Shown: positions 1 to 10,572, numbered from the stretch's first letter. The stretch: DNA of 64,000 nucleotides from Bythopirellula polymerisocia (GCF_007860015.1 NZ_SJPS01000004.1:193567-257566); one strand, 5' to 3'. Translations and numbers: made by a program. Notes: generated by a model from the letters alone, not told the origin.

Positions 1-835
1 GAAACATTGCCAACAAGAGACCGAAACGCCACGTGCGCAAGAGTAATTCTGCTACGGGCAAGGTCAGCGGAGCCAAATGATGCGGTAGCCGCTCGAAAAC
101 ATAAATCTGATTGGCTTCGGCTTTTACATTATCCGGTACATCGATGGACAACATCAGCCCCGGGATAACGCCAGGGAGCGCCAATAACCCGCCGAGTATC
201 AAAGTGGGAAGCATTGCGTAGAATGATGGTCGAGATTCTTTGTCCTCAATTCCCCAGACTGCCAGCGCGGCAAGCACGGACCAGCCCCCCACTAAGACAT
301 GCCACGCTGAGGCAATGCCTAAAAGTGGCCAGACTTGTCGCCAATTCCCTCGTGCGAGTTCCGCGAGTCCCCAGAAGACGAACACGTAGGCAAAGCATTT
401 GCCTTCGACACCACCGACAACCCACTCCCCGGCAAAGTTTCCCCACGCAATGAGTGTCACCAGCAGCATTGCCGTGACCACCGATAGATACTTCACTGGC
501 ACTATCTGCCAGCTCAATCGTTGCCAAGCCCAAGCCAAACTCATCCAGGCCACAATCCGTCCCAACCATGCAACCGTTGGCAAGCTGAACCACTTCGTCA
601 ACAACCCCACGGTCCAGTAGAAGAACAAATGCGGATCAGCCGACTCCAGAAAAAGGTCCCCCGCACACCAATCGGGATTCCAATAATGTTTGGCCTTCGC
701 AAGATAGTGGGCCTCATTATTATGCGGGACTGGAGCCCCACCTTCGACAAAGAAGACCAGCAAGATCAGCGCAATCTCTAACAACCGCGCAGTGGCCGTT
801 TCATAGGGAGCCGAATTGTCTCTGTTTCGTGCCAT
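1..835 (-). CDS. Integral membrane protein, GT-C glycosyltransferase-like (DUF6798-like), C-terminus beyond window
   Basis: The minus-strand frame opens with ATG at 835 and stays open for 278 codons to the left edge, so the C-terminus is missing. The N-terminus has a first hydrophobic segment, then PHNNEAHYLAKAKHYW, and several further membrane helices rich in Trp and Leu. A short acidic/His loop after the first helix followed by many helices is typical of GT-C mannosyltransferase-like proteins; from memory it most resembles the planctomycete DUF6798 family. The neighbouring sugar-phosphate transferase, transcribed in the same direction, fits a role in surface polysaccharide assembly. The substrate cannot be read from sequence. 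The frame is certain, the family assignment moderate. Confidence 0.65.
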   Translation of the reverse strand, partial: MARNRDNSAPYETATARLLEIALILLVFFVEGGAPVPHNNEAHYLAKAKHYWNPDWCAGDLFLESADPHLFFYWTVGLLTKWFSLPTVAWLGRIVAWMSLAWAWQRLSWQIVPVKYLSVVTAMLLVTLIAWGNFAGEWVVGGVEGKCFAYVFVFWGLAELARGNWRQVWPLLGIASAWHVLVGGWSVLAALAVWGIEDKESRPSFYAMLPTLILGGLLALPGVIPGLMLSIDVPDNVKAEANQIYVFERLPHHLAPLTLPVAELLLRTWRFGLLLAMF

Positions 836-995
836 CCCCACAGGTTAAGGAGCAATTAGCGGATTGGCCAGGGCACTCTCCATTAACCGCGAAGCGAAGC
901 CACGTAGAAGTGAAGTGCAGCTTCATAGGACGCCTCGGGTCCAATGCAAACTTCTTGGTACGGTCTGCTCTCTGGAAGTACCAGCCGCCGACCAC

Positions 996-2408
996 TCAGT
1001 ATGCATTCTCTTGCTTGAACACGACCAGCGCGGTTTGCACAAGGATTTTTAAGTCCATCCATAGGGTCCACTCCCGGATGTAGCGGTGGTCGAATTCGAT
1101 GCGGCGTTCCATTTTTTCTAGTGTTTCGGTCTCCCCACGCCAGCCATGCACTTGGGCCAGTCCTGTCATCCCGGGTTTCACTTTGTGCCGGAGCATGTAA
1201 CCGTCGATCAACATTCGATACTGCTCGTTGTGGGCCGTGGCATGGGGTCGAGGGCCGACAAGCGACATACTGCCACCGATTACATTGAACAATTGCGGCA
1301 ACTCATCTAGTGAAGTCTTCCGCATCAGTCGGCCTAGTGGAGTGACGCGATCGTCATCCTTAGTGGCTTGCGAGACATCGTCATTGTCCTGACAAACGCG
1401 CATGGAACGGAACTTCCAAACGCGGATTTCTTCGCCCATGAGGCCGTATCTTTTCTGCCGAAAAAACACCGGCCCTGGAGACGACCATTTTACGAGCAAA
1501 GCAAGTATCGCCAGTGGCACAGCCAAAATCACCAAGAGTGCTGTCGAAACCAATAGATCAAAACCCCGTTTCAACACGCCGTCGATTCCCGTGATTGGCG
1601 TCTCAAAGACGCTCACCACCGGTAGGCCATTGATTTGATTCCAGCGAGCATGCAACATTTGGAATACAAAGAAGTCGGGAACAATGTAGACCGAAGCCGT
1701 GGTGTCACTCAACTTGCTCAAGTAATCGCGAATACGTTTCTCCGCACGCATGGGGAACGTGATAAAGATCATATCCACCTCGCCCCGGCGAGCCATCTCG
1801 GCCAGTCGAGTCAATGTGCCGGCACTGGGCAACTCGCGGCCCATGGATTCTTTGATTCGATTTGAAGGTCGATCGTCAAAGAAACCAGCAAACTCCAATC
1901 CCAATTCTTGTGAGGACTGAATGTTGCCGGCCAATTCCAAACCTAGTGGGTTAAGTCCACAGATGGCAAATCGGCGTGTATTGAAACCACGCTTACGCAA
2001 ACTCTTGAGTACCAGCCGAAATACAATACGGCTACTTCCCATTGCCAATGGGGTTAGCAGCAGCCAGATAATCTTGGATTCATAACTAAATCGCGCATTG
2101 AGCTGGGTCAATAAGCCAGCACCCAACACAAGTGGGGCCGTGTACATCCAGTTCAACATCAGGCAATACAGTTCAAGAGCCAGCCGCGAACCGCGCCAAC
2201 TACGATACAAACCGCTGACTTCCGAGGCGATCAGATGGATCAGCAGTGTTGTGGCGGCGATGACTGCCAGTTCTTGTGGCGAAGCTAGTTGTGTAAACTG
2301 AGCAGCCAAAGTCGCGCCGCAAACGATGCCGAGCGCATCGAGCAGGCGATAGGCGATACTGATCACCGACCGGTGCATGCGCACATGGTAGTTGCCGGAG
2401 GAAACCAC
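996..2408 (-). CDS. Exopolysaccharide polyprenyl glycosylphosphotransferase (WcaJ-like)
   Basis: Predicted to move a sugar-1-phosphate from a UDP-sugar onto undecaprenyl phosphate, the first membrane step of exopolysaccharide synthesis. The N-terminal half has about four membrane helices, then a Rossmann-like segment (FAICGLNPLGLELAGNI). After one more helix comes the catalytic bacterial sugar transferase domain, with KRGFDLLVS, SPGPVFFRQKRYG, VWKFRSM and DELPQLFNVI and SLVGPRP. The frame is open back to a TTG at 2528. GTG at 2408 has an AAGGA about 9 bases upstream and is preferred; ATG at 2378 is also possible. Family is clear, start is uncertain. Confidence 0.87.
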   Translation of the reverse strand: MVSSGNYHVRMHRSVISIAYRLLDALGIVCGATLAAQFTQLASPQELAVIAATTLLIHLIASEVSGLYRSWRGSRLALELYCLMLNWMYTAPLVLGAGLLTQLNARFSYESKIIWLLLTPLAMGSSRIVFRLVLKSLRKRGFNTRRFAICGLNPLGLELAGNIQSSQELGLEFAGFFDDRPSNRIKESMGRELPSAGTLTRLAEMARRGEVDMIFITFPMRAEKRIRDYLSKLSDTTASVYIVPDFFVFQMLHARWNQINGLPVVSVFETPITGIDGVLKRGFDLLVSTALLVILAVPLAILALLVKWSSPGPVFFRQKRYGLMGEEIRVWKFRSMRVCQDNDDVSQATKDDDRVTPLGRLMRKTSLDELPQLFNVIGGSMSLVGPRPHATAHNEQYRMLIDGYMLRHKVKPGMTGLAQVHGWRGETETLEKMERRIEFDHRYIREWTLWMDLKILVQTALVVFKQENAY

Positions 2409-2742
2409 GGTATGAATTCCTTGGGAGAAGGGTTGAAAAGCCGATGCTGGCAGCCAGTGCCGAGCGACGTTTCGCAAGTTTACGTTCCAGTCCGGCCTCT
2501 GGTTGAAGAATCTTGGGAAGAAGCACAAAGGTGTTGATAAAAAGCAACATGCACCGCCTTGAAATAGCCCGGGTTAGATATCAGGGAACTTTTTCCAGCC
2601 CAATTCAGTCAGATAGTGGAGAGTATGGAAACTCGCATACGGCTGGACCTCAATAGCACTTCTGCCGTAGAACACAGGCTTATTGAAAAGGCCCTGATCA
2701 GCTTGTTACTGGCGAACTAGCACAACAGATGGTGTGATCACG

Positions 2743-5700
2743 ATGAAATTCTGGATATCCGTTATTTTCTCATTATTCTTCCTTCTACCTGGTAAAGACG
2801 GATCTCTCATGCTCCAGGAAGCAAACAAGCTCTACGACGAAGGGAATTACCAGGATGCTCTTGATAACTATCAACGTCTGTTGAAGAAATCGACGGCCGA
2901 TTCTGCTCAACTTGTTACAAGCCTCCAACGCTCGCTGGAGTGCCATCGACGGCTCAATCGCCACAGTGAAGTCGATGCTCTACTGGAATCTGTTGCGACG
3001 ATCCATGCGGAAGATTGGCAAGTACTAGCCGCGGTCGCGGAGGGCTTCGATTCCTTAGGGCACTACGGCGTGATGACGGCAGGCGAATACATACGCGGAC
3101 CGCAACGTGGTGGGCAGGGCAGAGTCGTTAATTCGATTGACCGTGATCGTGTCCGATCGCTTCAGCTCAATCGCCAAGCATTCGAGATACTCTCTCAAAC
3201 AGGTGAACAGAAGAAAACCCCGCAAGCATTTGCATTCCTGCAAAGATTCGCTGCCTCTCTCCTGCAACCAAGTTCAAGTGGACAATCATGGCGGCTGCAA
3301 GAGCTGACCGATCTTTCCCAACTTCCCGACTATGAAGATGGCTGGCAACATCGATCCTTTGGAACTTCAGGCGCCCCCGTAACAGAGGGGGGAGATCCTG
3401 TGTTCTATGAAGTTCCTGCTACCTGGGAGGCAGCAGTGAACGATGGTGAGCGATGGCGTTGGATTCTGAGCCAGACAGTCACTTGGCAACCCGAGAGACT
3501 TACCTACGAACTTCTCACCCGTGCCCAGTTCTTACAGTCTCAATTCGGCTCACAGACCATGGCCGAATACAATTGGTGGTTTGGCAGATCACCAGAAGCG
3601 GGAGAAGGTAAAAAGGACACGGGTACCTTCGCCCTGCATACACTCAGCGAAAATGAAATAATCGCGCGCTTAGCAACGGGCATCAAACGCTTTTCACTCC
3701 CCGACGAGCACAACTTCATCAAGCTCTATGAGCAGGTCACTGAAGAAAATACCAGTGCCGAAAACGGTCCGGGCCTCGACGCTTGGACGCAGGCTATCAC
3801 TTCTTTGGCGAATATTTTCGAGAACCGGCGACAGTATCCTCGGGCATTAGAATATTGGCAGCGAATCGCAGACCGACCGATCCCCAGTCGACAAGCTGCC
3901 CTTGACCGAGTCTCGCAAATAACTGGCAATTGGGGTCGCTTCGAGCCGGTCTCTTCGCAACCTGCCGGAGTGGGTGCTACTGTCGATTTTCGGTTTCGCA
4001 ACGGCAAACGTGTCGAATTCGTAGCCCAGCGGATTGAAGTCCGCAAATTGCTTAACGATGTGAAGGCCTACCTCAAAAGCAACCCTGATAAACTGGATCA
4101 TGAGCAGCTCAATATCGAGAACATCGGCTACCAGCTGGTGACGAGCAAGCAGCAAAAGTATCTCGGCGAAGAAGTCGCTCGTTGGAGTTTGGACCTCTCC
4201 CCACGGGAGAATCATGTTGATCGCCGCATCACCGTGACGACTCCCTTGCAGGAGCCAGGGGCCTATCTGCTTACCTCCAAGATGGCCGACGGCAATACAA
4301 CCAGCATCGTGCTCTGGCTCAATGACACGGCGATCATCAAAAAACCCGTCCAGGGCAAATCGCTGTACTACGTAGCCGACGCGACAACTGGCCGCCCTGT
4401 TGCCAAGTGCAATCTAGAATTCTTCGGCTTCGCGCAGCAGCATGTGAATGGAAATCGCTATCAAATCGAAACGAAAAGCTTCGCTGAGAATACCAATGCC
4501 GATGGAATAGTGACTATTGCTTCCGACGAAACCAATCGCCGCTATCAATGGCTCACGACTGCAACCACATCAGAAGGCCGTTTCGCTTACATGGGTTTTC
4601 GCAATATCTGGACCGGTGACTATTACGACCAGGAATATCAACAAGTTAAGGTGTTTTCGATCACCGATCGGCCTGTTTATCGACCGGAGCAGGAGGTGCA
4701 ATTCAAGTTCTGGGTCGCCCAGGCCCAATATGACATGCCTAACGAATCGCGATTCGCGGCCAAGTCGTTTCAAATTGAAATCCGCGATCCGCGCAACGAG
4801 CGCGTCTATAGCACGCAAATGATCTCCGACCTATATGGGGGGTTGTCGGGCACTTGGCAGGTTCCCGCTGGTGCTACTTTGGGGCAATACCAAATTAATG
4901 TAGTTAATCACGGCGGCGGAACGTTCCGTGTCGAGGAATACAAGAAGCCTGAGTTCGAGGTCACGGTCGATGCCCCTGATGAGCCGGTTGTGCTGGGAGA
5001 AAAAATCACTGCCAAAATATCGGCCCGCTATTACTTCGGTTCCCCCGTCACCACTGCCCGCGTGCATTACAAGGTACTTCGCACCAGCCATACGGAACGC
5101 TGGTATCCACCCTCTCCTTGGGATTGGCTCTACGGTACTGGATACGGTTGGTTTGGCGAAGATTACAGTTGGTATCCTGGCTGGCGACGCTGGGGCTGTT
5201 TGCCTCCGTCCCCGTGGTGGATTTGGCAGGCACCCACGCCTCCCGAGGTTGTCATCGAACGCGATGTGGAAATCGGCCTCGACGGAACGGTCGAGGTTGA
5301 GATCGATACTTCATTGGCGAAAGAGCTTCACCCCGATGAAGACCATAGCTATCAAATCCAGGCTGAGGTCGTCGACCAGTCTCGCCGCACTATTGTCGGC
5401 AGCGGCAGCGTCCTGGTTTCTCAGCAGCCTTTCCAGGTAACACTGTGGACCGATCGTGGGCATTATCGCACAGGTGACACAATTACCGTCGGCACGGCAG
5501 CTCGGACACTCGCTGGCAAACTGGTCTCAGGGACTGGCAAATTACGTCTACTGAAAATCGTCTATGAAGATGGCAAACCGGTCGAGACCGAGGTGGGGCG
5601 TTGGGAATTGAATCTTGGAGAGACAGGCCAGGCGTCGATGCCAATCAAGGCCTCAGCTCCAGGCCAATATCGCCTCTCTTATGAATTGACTGATGAGAAA

Positions 5701-8700
5701 AATCAAACGGAAGAAGGGGGTCGCATCTTCACGATCGCAGGCCCCGACTTTAATGGTGCTGAATTCGAGTTCAATGACCTTGAAATCGTTCCCGACCGCC
5801 GCAACTATCAGCCCGGTGACAAGGCAGCCCTGCAAATAAATACCAACCAAGTCGGCTCGGCAGTCTTGTTGTTTCTTCGCCCCGCCAACGGAATCTATCA
5901 GCCACCGCAGTTGGTCCAGCTCACCGGCAAGAGTACCCTCGTGGAAGTTGATGTTGTGGCCAAGGACACACCCAATTTCTTTGTCGAAGCCGTGACGGTG
6001 CACAGTGGTCGGGTCCATTCTCTGGTGCAGGAAATGTTTGTCCCTCCTGTCAAGCGAGTCCTCAACCTGGAAGTCGTGCCGTCGTCTCCCGTCTACCTTC
6101 CGGGACAAGAGGCCAAGCTTACGCTCAAGTTGACCGACGTCGAAGGGATGCCATTTGTCGGCTCACTGGCCTTGGCAGTCTACGACAAGGCTCTCGATTA
6201 CATCGCCGGCGGCTCAAACGTGGCCGACATTCGTGCCTTTTTTTGGAAGTGGCGTCGGAATCACAATTCGCAGGGAGATACTAATCTACAAGGTTACAGT
6301 CCTGTTCTGGTGAAACCTGATCAACCGACAATGGGGAATCTCGGTATTTTTGGTGAGAACGTTGTCGACGAAATCGACCAACAACTTAAGCAGAGAGAAC
6401 TAAGTGGATCTGTACGTCGCCTCCCCATGATGCTGGGTTTTGAGGCCGGAGAGGCAATGCCGATGGCCGCTGCCATGGCGGATGATGATGGAGCAGTAGG
6501 TGGTAATGAGAATTTGGCTGCCAAAAGAGAATCAACCGATACCCCAAATCTGGTCGAACCCACTGTCCGCCAAAACTTCGCAGACACAGCTTTCTGGATG
6601 GCCACGCTGGAGACCAACGCTGAAGGAATCGCCCAGGTCGATTTTCCCATGCCAGAGAATCTCACCGCCTGGAAAATCCATGCCTGGGGAATGGGCCATG
6701 GCACTCAAGTGGGAGAAGGATCCGCAGATGTCGTCACGCGCAAAAACTTGATCGTCCGTCTGCAGTCACCCCGGTTCTTTGTCGAAACTGACGAGGTCGT
6801 ACTTTCTGCTAACGTGCATAACTATCTCGCCACGGAAAAAAAGGTTCGCGTCTCTCTGGAGTTGGACGGTAATGTGATCAGTGGTCCGGATGACATGGTG
6901 CAAACTGTCTCCATCCCCGCTGAGGGCGAACAGCGCGTCGACTGGCGCGTGAAGGTTGTTCGAGAAGGTGAGGCTACGATTCGCATGTCGGCCCGCACCG
7001 ACGAAGAATCGGACGCGATGCAGATGAGTTTCCCTGTACTCGTGCATGGGATGCTCAAGACCGAGGCTTACACGGGGGTGATTCGTCCGCAAGAAGAGTC
7101 CGGTGAATTTACAGTCACTGTCCCCAGCGAGCGGCGGGCTGAAGAGACTCGGCTCGAAATCCGCTACACGCCGACGCTTGCCGGTGCGATGATCGATGCC
7201 TTGCCCTACTTGATCGACTATCCCTACGGGTGCACCGAGCAGACCCTCAATCGATTCCTCCCGGCGGTCATCACACAACAGACTTTACGGAGGATGAACA
7301 TTGATCTGGCAGCGATCCAGGCAAAACGCACGAATCTCAATTCGCAGGAAATAGGTGACGATCGAGATCGTGCATCGGGCTGGAAACGATTTGACCGCAA
7401 TCCGGTATTTGACGATGCTGAGCTGAGTAAGATCGTCAAGGCGAATGTGAATCGGCTCACGGAGATGCAACTGGGCGATGGTGGCTGGGGTTGGTTCAGC
7501 GGGTTCGGCGAACAGAGTACTCCTCACAACACGGCCGTAATCGTTCGTGGCTTGCAGATTGCCTCGCAAAATGAGGTTGCCCTCGTTCCCGGGGCATTGG
7601 ACCGAGGCATCGCTTGGCTTGCAAACTATCAGGCCGAGCAAATTCGGCTGATCGAAAACTACGAGCTTGAGCAGAAGTTACCTGTCAAGCAACGTGGCAA
7701 GAATCGCTCGAAGCCCCACGCCGACAATCTCGATGCTTTGGTGTTCATGGTGCTTGCTGAGCAAGGAGTCACTTCACCAGAGTCAACCGAAGCCACGACC
7801 AGAATGCGTGACCTCCTGTACCGTGACCGCACCAAGCTCGCCGTCTACAGCCTGGCGACTCTTGGCGTTGCCTTGCACAAGCAGGGCGAAACAGAAAAAC
7901 TCGCCATGGTCATGCGTAATATCAGTCAGTATCTACGTGAGGACGATGAGAATCAAACCGCATGGTTGGAGCTTCCAGGCGGTAGTTGGTGGTATTGGTA
8001 CGGCAGCGAGTACGAGGCTCACGCCTACTATTTGAAACTGCTCGCCGCGACCGAGCCGGACAGCAAGATCGCCCCACGGTTGGTCAAGTATCTCTTAAAC
8101 AACCGCAAGCACGCCACGTACTGGAACAGCACCCGCGACACGGCACTGGTTGTAGAGGCCTTTGCCGACTACTTGCAGGCCACAGGCGAAAAGGAGCCTG
8201 ACGTCACGCTCACTCTCTGGATCGACGGACAAGAGCGCAAGTCGGTCACTATCACCAAAGAAAACCTGTTCTCTTTCGATAACAAGCTCGTGCTAACAGG
8301 CGAAGAACTTGCTGAAGGCAGACACACAGTTGAACTCCGCAAAAAGGGAGATTCACCGATTTATTACAACGGCTACCTCACGAACTTTACCTTGGAGGAT
8401 GATATCAAGGCCGCAGGATTGGAGATCAAGGTCAATCGCAAGTACTTTAAGCTCACACCCGCCGATAACAAGAGATCGGTCGCTGGTGGTCGTGGACAAG
8501 TCGTCGAGCAGGCTGTGGGAAAATATGACCGTACTCCGTTGGTAAACTTTGCCGAGGTCACCAGCGGTGACCTCGTGGAAGTAGAACTCACAGTCGAGAG
8601 CAAGAACGACTACGAGTACATCTTGCTCGAAGACATGAAGGCGGCAGGACTTGAACCCGTCGAGGTCCGCAGTGGCTATAACGGCAATGAACTGGGAGCC

Positions 8701-8892
8701 TACGTGGAACTCCGCGACGAACGAGTTACTTTGTTCCTACAGCGATTAGCCCGAGGTCGCCACAGTCTCTCCTACCGACTCCGCGCCGAAATCCCAGGCC
8801 GATTCAGTGCCCTGCCTGCCAAGGCATCGGCGATGTACGCCCCCGAGTTGAAGGCAAATTCTGATGAGATGAAACTGCGGGTGGGAGAGTAA
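2743..8892 (+). CDS. Alpha-2-macroglobulin family protein with intact thioester
   Basis: A 2049-residue exported protein of the bacterial alpha-2-macroglobulin family, which traps proteases by covalent attachment through a Cys-Gln thioester. It has a signal peptide, a TPR-like segment (LYDEGNYQDALDNYQRLLKK), then macroglobulin domains (VFSITDRPVYRPEQ near residue 637, RVEEYKKPEFEVTVD near 728) and the A2M core near 1280. The thioester motif YGCTEQ has Cys1497 and Gln1500, followed by an alpha-helical thioester domain and C-terminal beta domains. Residues 786-829 form an unusual Trp/Pro/Tyr-rich insert. No penicillin-binding protein 1C gene, a common partner in proteobacteria, lies beside it. 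GTG at 2734 is an alternative start; no clear ribosome binding site is seen. Confidence 0.93.
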   Translation: MKFWISVIFSLFFLLPGKDGSLMLQEANKLYDEGNYQDALDNYQRLLKKSTADSAQLVTSLQRSLECHRRLNRHSEVDALLESVATIHAEDWQVLAAVAEGFDSLGHYGVMTAGEYIRGPQRGGQGRVVNSIDRDRVRSLQLNRQAFEILSQTGEQKKTPQAFAFLQRFAASLLQPSSSGQSWRLQELTDLSQLPDYEDGWQHRSFGTSGAPVTEGGDPVFYEVPATWEAAVNDGERWRWILSQTVTWQPERLTYELLTRAQFLQSQFGSQTMAEYNWWFGRSPEAGEGKKDTGTFALHTLSENEIIARLATGIKRFSLPDEHNFIKLYEQVTEENTSAENGPGLDAWTQAITSLANIFENRRQYPRALEYWQRIADRPIPSRQAALDRVSQITGNWGRFEPVSSQPAGVGATVDFRFRNGKRVEFVAQRIEVRKLLNDVKAYLKSNPDKLDHEQLNIENIGYQLVTSKQQKYLGEEVARWSLDLSPRENHVDRRITVTTPLQEPGAYLLTSKMADGNTTSIVLWLNDTAIIKKPVQGKSLYYVADATTGRPVAKCNLEFFGFAQQHVNGNRYQIETKSFAENTNADGIVTIASDETNRRYQWLTTATTSEGRFAYMGFRNIWTGDYYDQEYQQVKVFSITDRPVYRPEQEVQFKFWVAQAQYDMPNESRFAAKSFQIEIRDPRNERVYSTQMISDLYGGLSGTWQVPAGATLGQYQINVVNHGGGTFRVEEYKKPEFEVTVDAPDEPVVLGEKITAKISARYYFGSPVTTARVHYKVLRTSHTERWYPPSPWDWLYGTGYGWFGEDYSWYPGWRRWGCLPPSPWWIWQAPTPPEVVIERDVEIGLDGTVEVEIDTSLAKELHPDEDHSYQIQAEVVDQSRRTIVGSGSVLVSQQPFQVTLWTDRGHYRTGDTITVGTAARTLAGKLVSGTGKLRLLKIVYEDGKPVETEVGRWELNLGETGQASMPIKASAPGQYRLSYELTDEKNQTEEGGRIFTIAGPDFNGAEFEFNDLEIVPDRRNYQPGDKAALQINTNQVGSAVLLFLRPANGIYQPPQLVQLTGKSTLVEVDVVAKDTPNFFVEAVTVHSGRVHSLVQEMFVPPVKRVLNLEVVPSSPVYLPGQEAKLTLKLTDVEGMPFVGSLALAVYDKALDYIAGGSNVADIRAFFWKWRRNHNSQGDTNLQGYSPVLVKPDQPTMGNLGIFGENVVDEIDQQLKQRELSGSVRRLPMMLGFEAGEAMPMAAAMADDDGAVGGNENLAAKRESTDTPNLVEPTVRQNFADTAFWMATLETNAEGIAQVDFPMPENLTAWKIHAWGMGHGTQVGEGSADVVTRKNLIVRLQSPRFFVETDEVVLSANVHNYLATEKKVRVSLELDGNVISGPDDMVQTVSIPAEGEQRVDWRVKVVREGEATIRMSARTDEESDAMQMSFPVLVHGMLKTEAYTGVIRPQEESGEFTVTVPSERRAEETRLEIRYTPTLAGAMIDALPYLIDYPYGCTEQTLNRFLPAVITQQTLRRMNIDLAAIQAKRTNLNSQEIGDDRDRASGWKRFDRNPVFDDAELSKIVKANVNRLTEMQLGDGGWGWFSGFGEQSTPHNTAVIVRGLQIASQNEVALVPGALDRGIAWLANYQAEQIRLIENYELEQKLPVKQRGKNRSKPHADNLDALVFMVLAEQGVTSPESTEATTRMRDLLYRDRTKLAVYSLATLGVALHKQGETEKLAMVMRNISQYLREDDENQTAWLELPGGSWWYWYGSEYEAHAYYLKLLAATEPDSKIAPRLVKYLLNNRKHATYWNSTRDTALVVEAFADYLQATGEKEPDVTLTLWIDGQERKSVTITKENLFSFDNKLVLTGEELAEGRHTVELRKKGDSPIYYNGYLTNFTLEDDIKAAGLEIKVNRKYFKLTPADNKRSVAGGRGQVVEQAVGKYDRTPLVNFAEVTSGDLVEVELTVESKNDYEYILLEDMKAAGLEPVEVRSGYNGNELGAYVELRDERVTLFLQRLARGRHSLSYRLRAEIPGRFSALPAKASAMYAPELKANSDEMKLRVGE

Positions 8893-8934
8893 TTCGAATT
8901 GGTAGATTTGTGATTGGATGATTTCTATTTAGTC

Positions 8935-9510
8935 TCACCCATGCGATCGCTCCAAACCGAAATTCAGCGGCAATTGCGGGTCGTTTTCTCGCTCGGGGTC
9001 GAGCTCTTCAAAGAGCAAGCTCGGTTGGATGTCGTGATTGTGTTGGTATTTTGAGCAGTACTCTTCCACGGAGCCAGTAAGTTCGTGGTAGATAATCTGA
9101 CATATCTCGGTACCTGCATAAATTCGCACAGGCTGAACGGCGAACATCTCCAGCGTCCAGAAGCCCTCGAAACCAACGTCGCCAAAACCGGCGGTCACAT
9201 GCACGAATAGTCCGAGTCGGCCAACGGACGAACGCCCTTCGATCTGCGGCACGAGATTACGAGTGTGCGTGCGCTCCACAGTGCGGCCCAAGTAAAGCTG
9301 GTTGGGGCTCAGGACGATCCCTTCCTTGGGAATCTCAATGCGGCGGACCCGATTGGCCTTTGCCATGTCGAGTACCACTTCCTCATAGACCATCAACTCA
9401 TCATGTAGCGTGAGGTTGTAGCTATTGGGATTGATCTTCGTCGGATCAAAAGGATCGATGTCGATGTCCCCGCCCATGCGGCTGAGGATTTCTTGACCTG
9501 AAAGAATCAT
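8935..9510 (-). CDS. dcd: dCTP deaminase
   Basis: Deaminates dCTP to dUTP, feeding thymidylate synthesis. The 191-residue length is usual for the family. Visible motifs are the start MILSGQEIL, the NSYNLTLHD strand, the conserved EGRSSVGRLGLFVHVTAG segment with the active-site Arg/Ser and following Glu region (GFWTLEMF), and a C-terminal SKYQ stretch like that which closes over the nucleotide. Whether it is the plain deaminase or the bifunctional deaminase/dUTPase cannot be decided by eye. It is transcribed in the same direction as the nth gene upstream, 68 bases away, so the two could share a message. Confidence 0.9.
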   Translation of the reverse strand: MILSGQEILSRMGGDIDIDPFDPTKINPNSYNLTLHDELMVYEEVVLDMAKANRVRRIEIPKEGIVLSPNQLYLGRTVERTHTRNLVPQIEGRSSVGRLGLFVHVTAGFGDVGFEGFWTLEMFAVQPVRIYAGTEICQIIYHELTGSVEEYCSKYQHNHDIQPSLLFEELDPERENDPQLPLNFGLERSHG

Positions 9511-9578
9511 GGCGATTAGTCAGTGGTTTGTTGTTAAATGTAGGTTGATTAGCCGCGATGCAGCGCATCTCTGGGTTC

Positions 9579-10283
9579 TTAGGTACTCACTCCGATTTTG
9601 GGGCAAACCGTTTCCAATGAGCAGTGTTCACAGTCAGGTTTTCGCGCCGAACAAACTTGCCTACCATGAAGGATCATGCGATGTGAGAAACCGATCCACT
9701 CGTCTTTGGGGATGAGTTGCATCAGGTCCTGTTCGACTTTCACGGCATCCTTGTTCTTGGTAAGCCCCATCCGCTGGCTGAGGCGGCCTACGTGAGTGTC
9801 GACGACGATGCCTGAAGGTATACCAAAGGCAGTTCCGAGCACTACGTTAGCCGTCTTACGCCCGACTCCCGCGAGACCGACAAGGGCATCCAGATCCTGC
9901 GGTACTTGCCCTTTAAATTTTTCCACAAGTTCAACACTGCAAGCCTTAATATTCTTCGCTTTGTTGCGGAAGAAACCAGTGCTTTTGATGGCCGTCTCCA
10001 GTTCTCCAAGGGGAGCGGAGGCAAAGTCGGCTGGTTTCTTGTACTTGCGAAACAGGTCCTTACAGACCAGGTTGACTCGCTCGTCGGTACATTGGGCTGA
10101 GAGAATAGTTGCCACCAGCAGTTGAAAGGGTGTCTTATGCACCAGCGCACAATTGGCATCTGGAAAATCTGCGTTCAACTGCCGCAAGATTTTAGCCGCG
10201 TGACGCTTTAGTTGGCCAGCAGGAGCAAGCTTTTTCGTGTTCTTGGACTGCCGAGTAGCCGTGGAAACTCGTTTTGGTGGCAT
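9579..10283 (-). CDS. nth: Endonuclease III, DNA glycosylase/AP lyase
   Basis: Base-excision repair enzyme that removes oxidised pyrimidines and cleaves the abasic site. The helix-hairpin-helix LAGVGRKTANVVLG carries the catalytic Lys, and the catalytic Asp is in VVDTHVGR. The C-terminal 4Fe-4S ligands have the classic C-x6-C-x2-C-x5-C spacing (CSARKPDCEHCSLETVC). The N-terminus has about 25 basic residues more than the E. coli protein (211 aa), which accounts for the 234 residues here. It starts at ATG 10283. The 290 bases upstream, up to the divergent DUF309 gene, should hold the promoters of both. Confidence 0.95.
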   Translation of the reverse strand: MPPKRVSTATRQSKNTKKLAPAGQLKRHAAKILRQLNADFPDANCALVHKTPFQLLVATILSAQCTDERVNLVCKDLFRKYKKPADFASAPLGELETAIKSTGFFRNKAKNIKACSVELVEKFKGQVPQDLDALVGLAGVGRKTANVVLGTAFGIPSGIVVDTHVGRLSQRMGLTKNKDAVKVEQDLMQLIPKDEWIGFSHRMILHGRQVCSARKPDCEHCSLETVCPKIGVST

Positions 10284-10572
10284 GGCGGTCAGCGCTTTTG
10301 GAGTTCGACGCTATGGAAGCAAATATGCGATAAAAACCGGCAGAACGGATCCAAGCTTGGACCTCGACGAGATTAATTACCGCAAAGGTTTCTGTTCTTG
10401 CCGGTCTATTTTCCGCTCACCGCTCGAACTGTCAAGTGATTGGAATAAGGCGAGTTTGCCAAACAGATTGTGCTCATACAATAATATTGATTCCGGTTGG
10501 CCCCCACGATCAATCTCGCCTATAATCCCTTAGTTAACGCCCGCCCAACGAATCCCACCCTTTGAGGACCCC

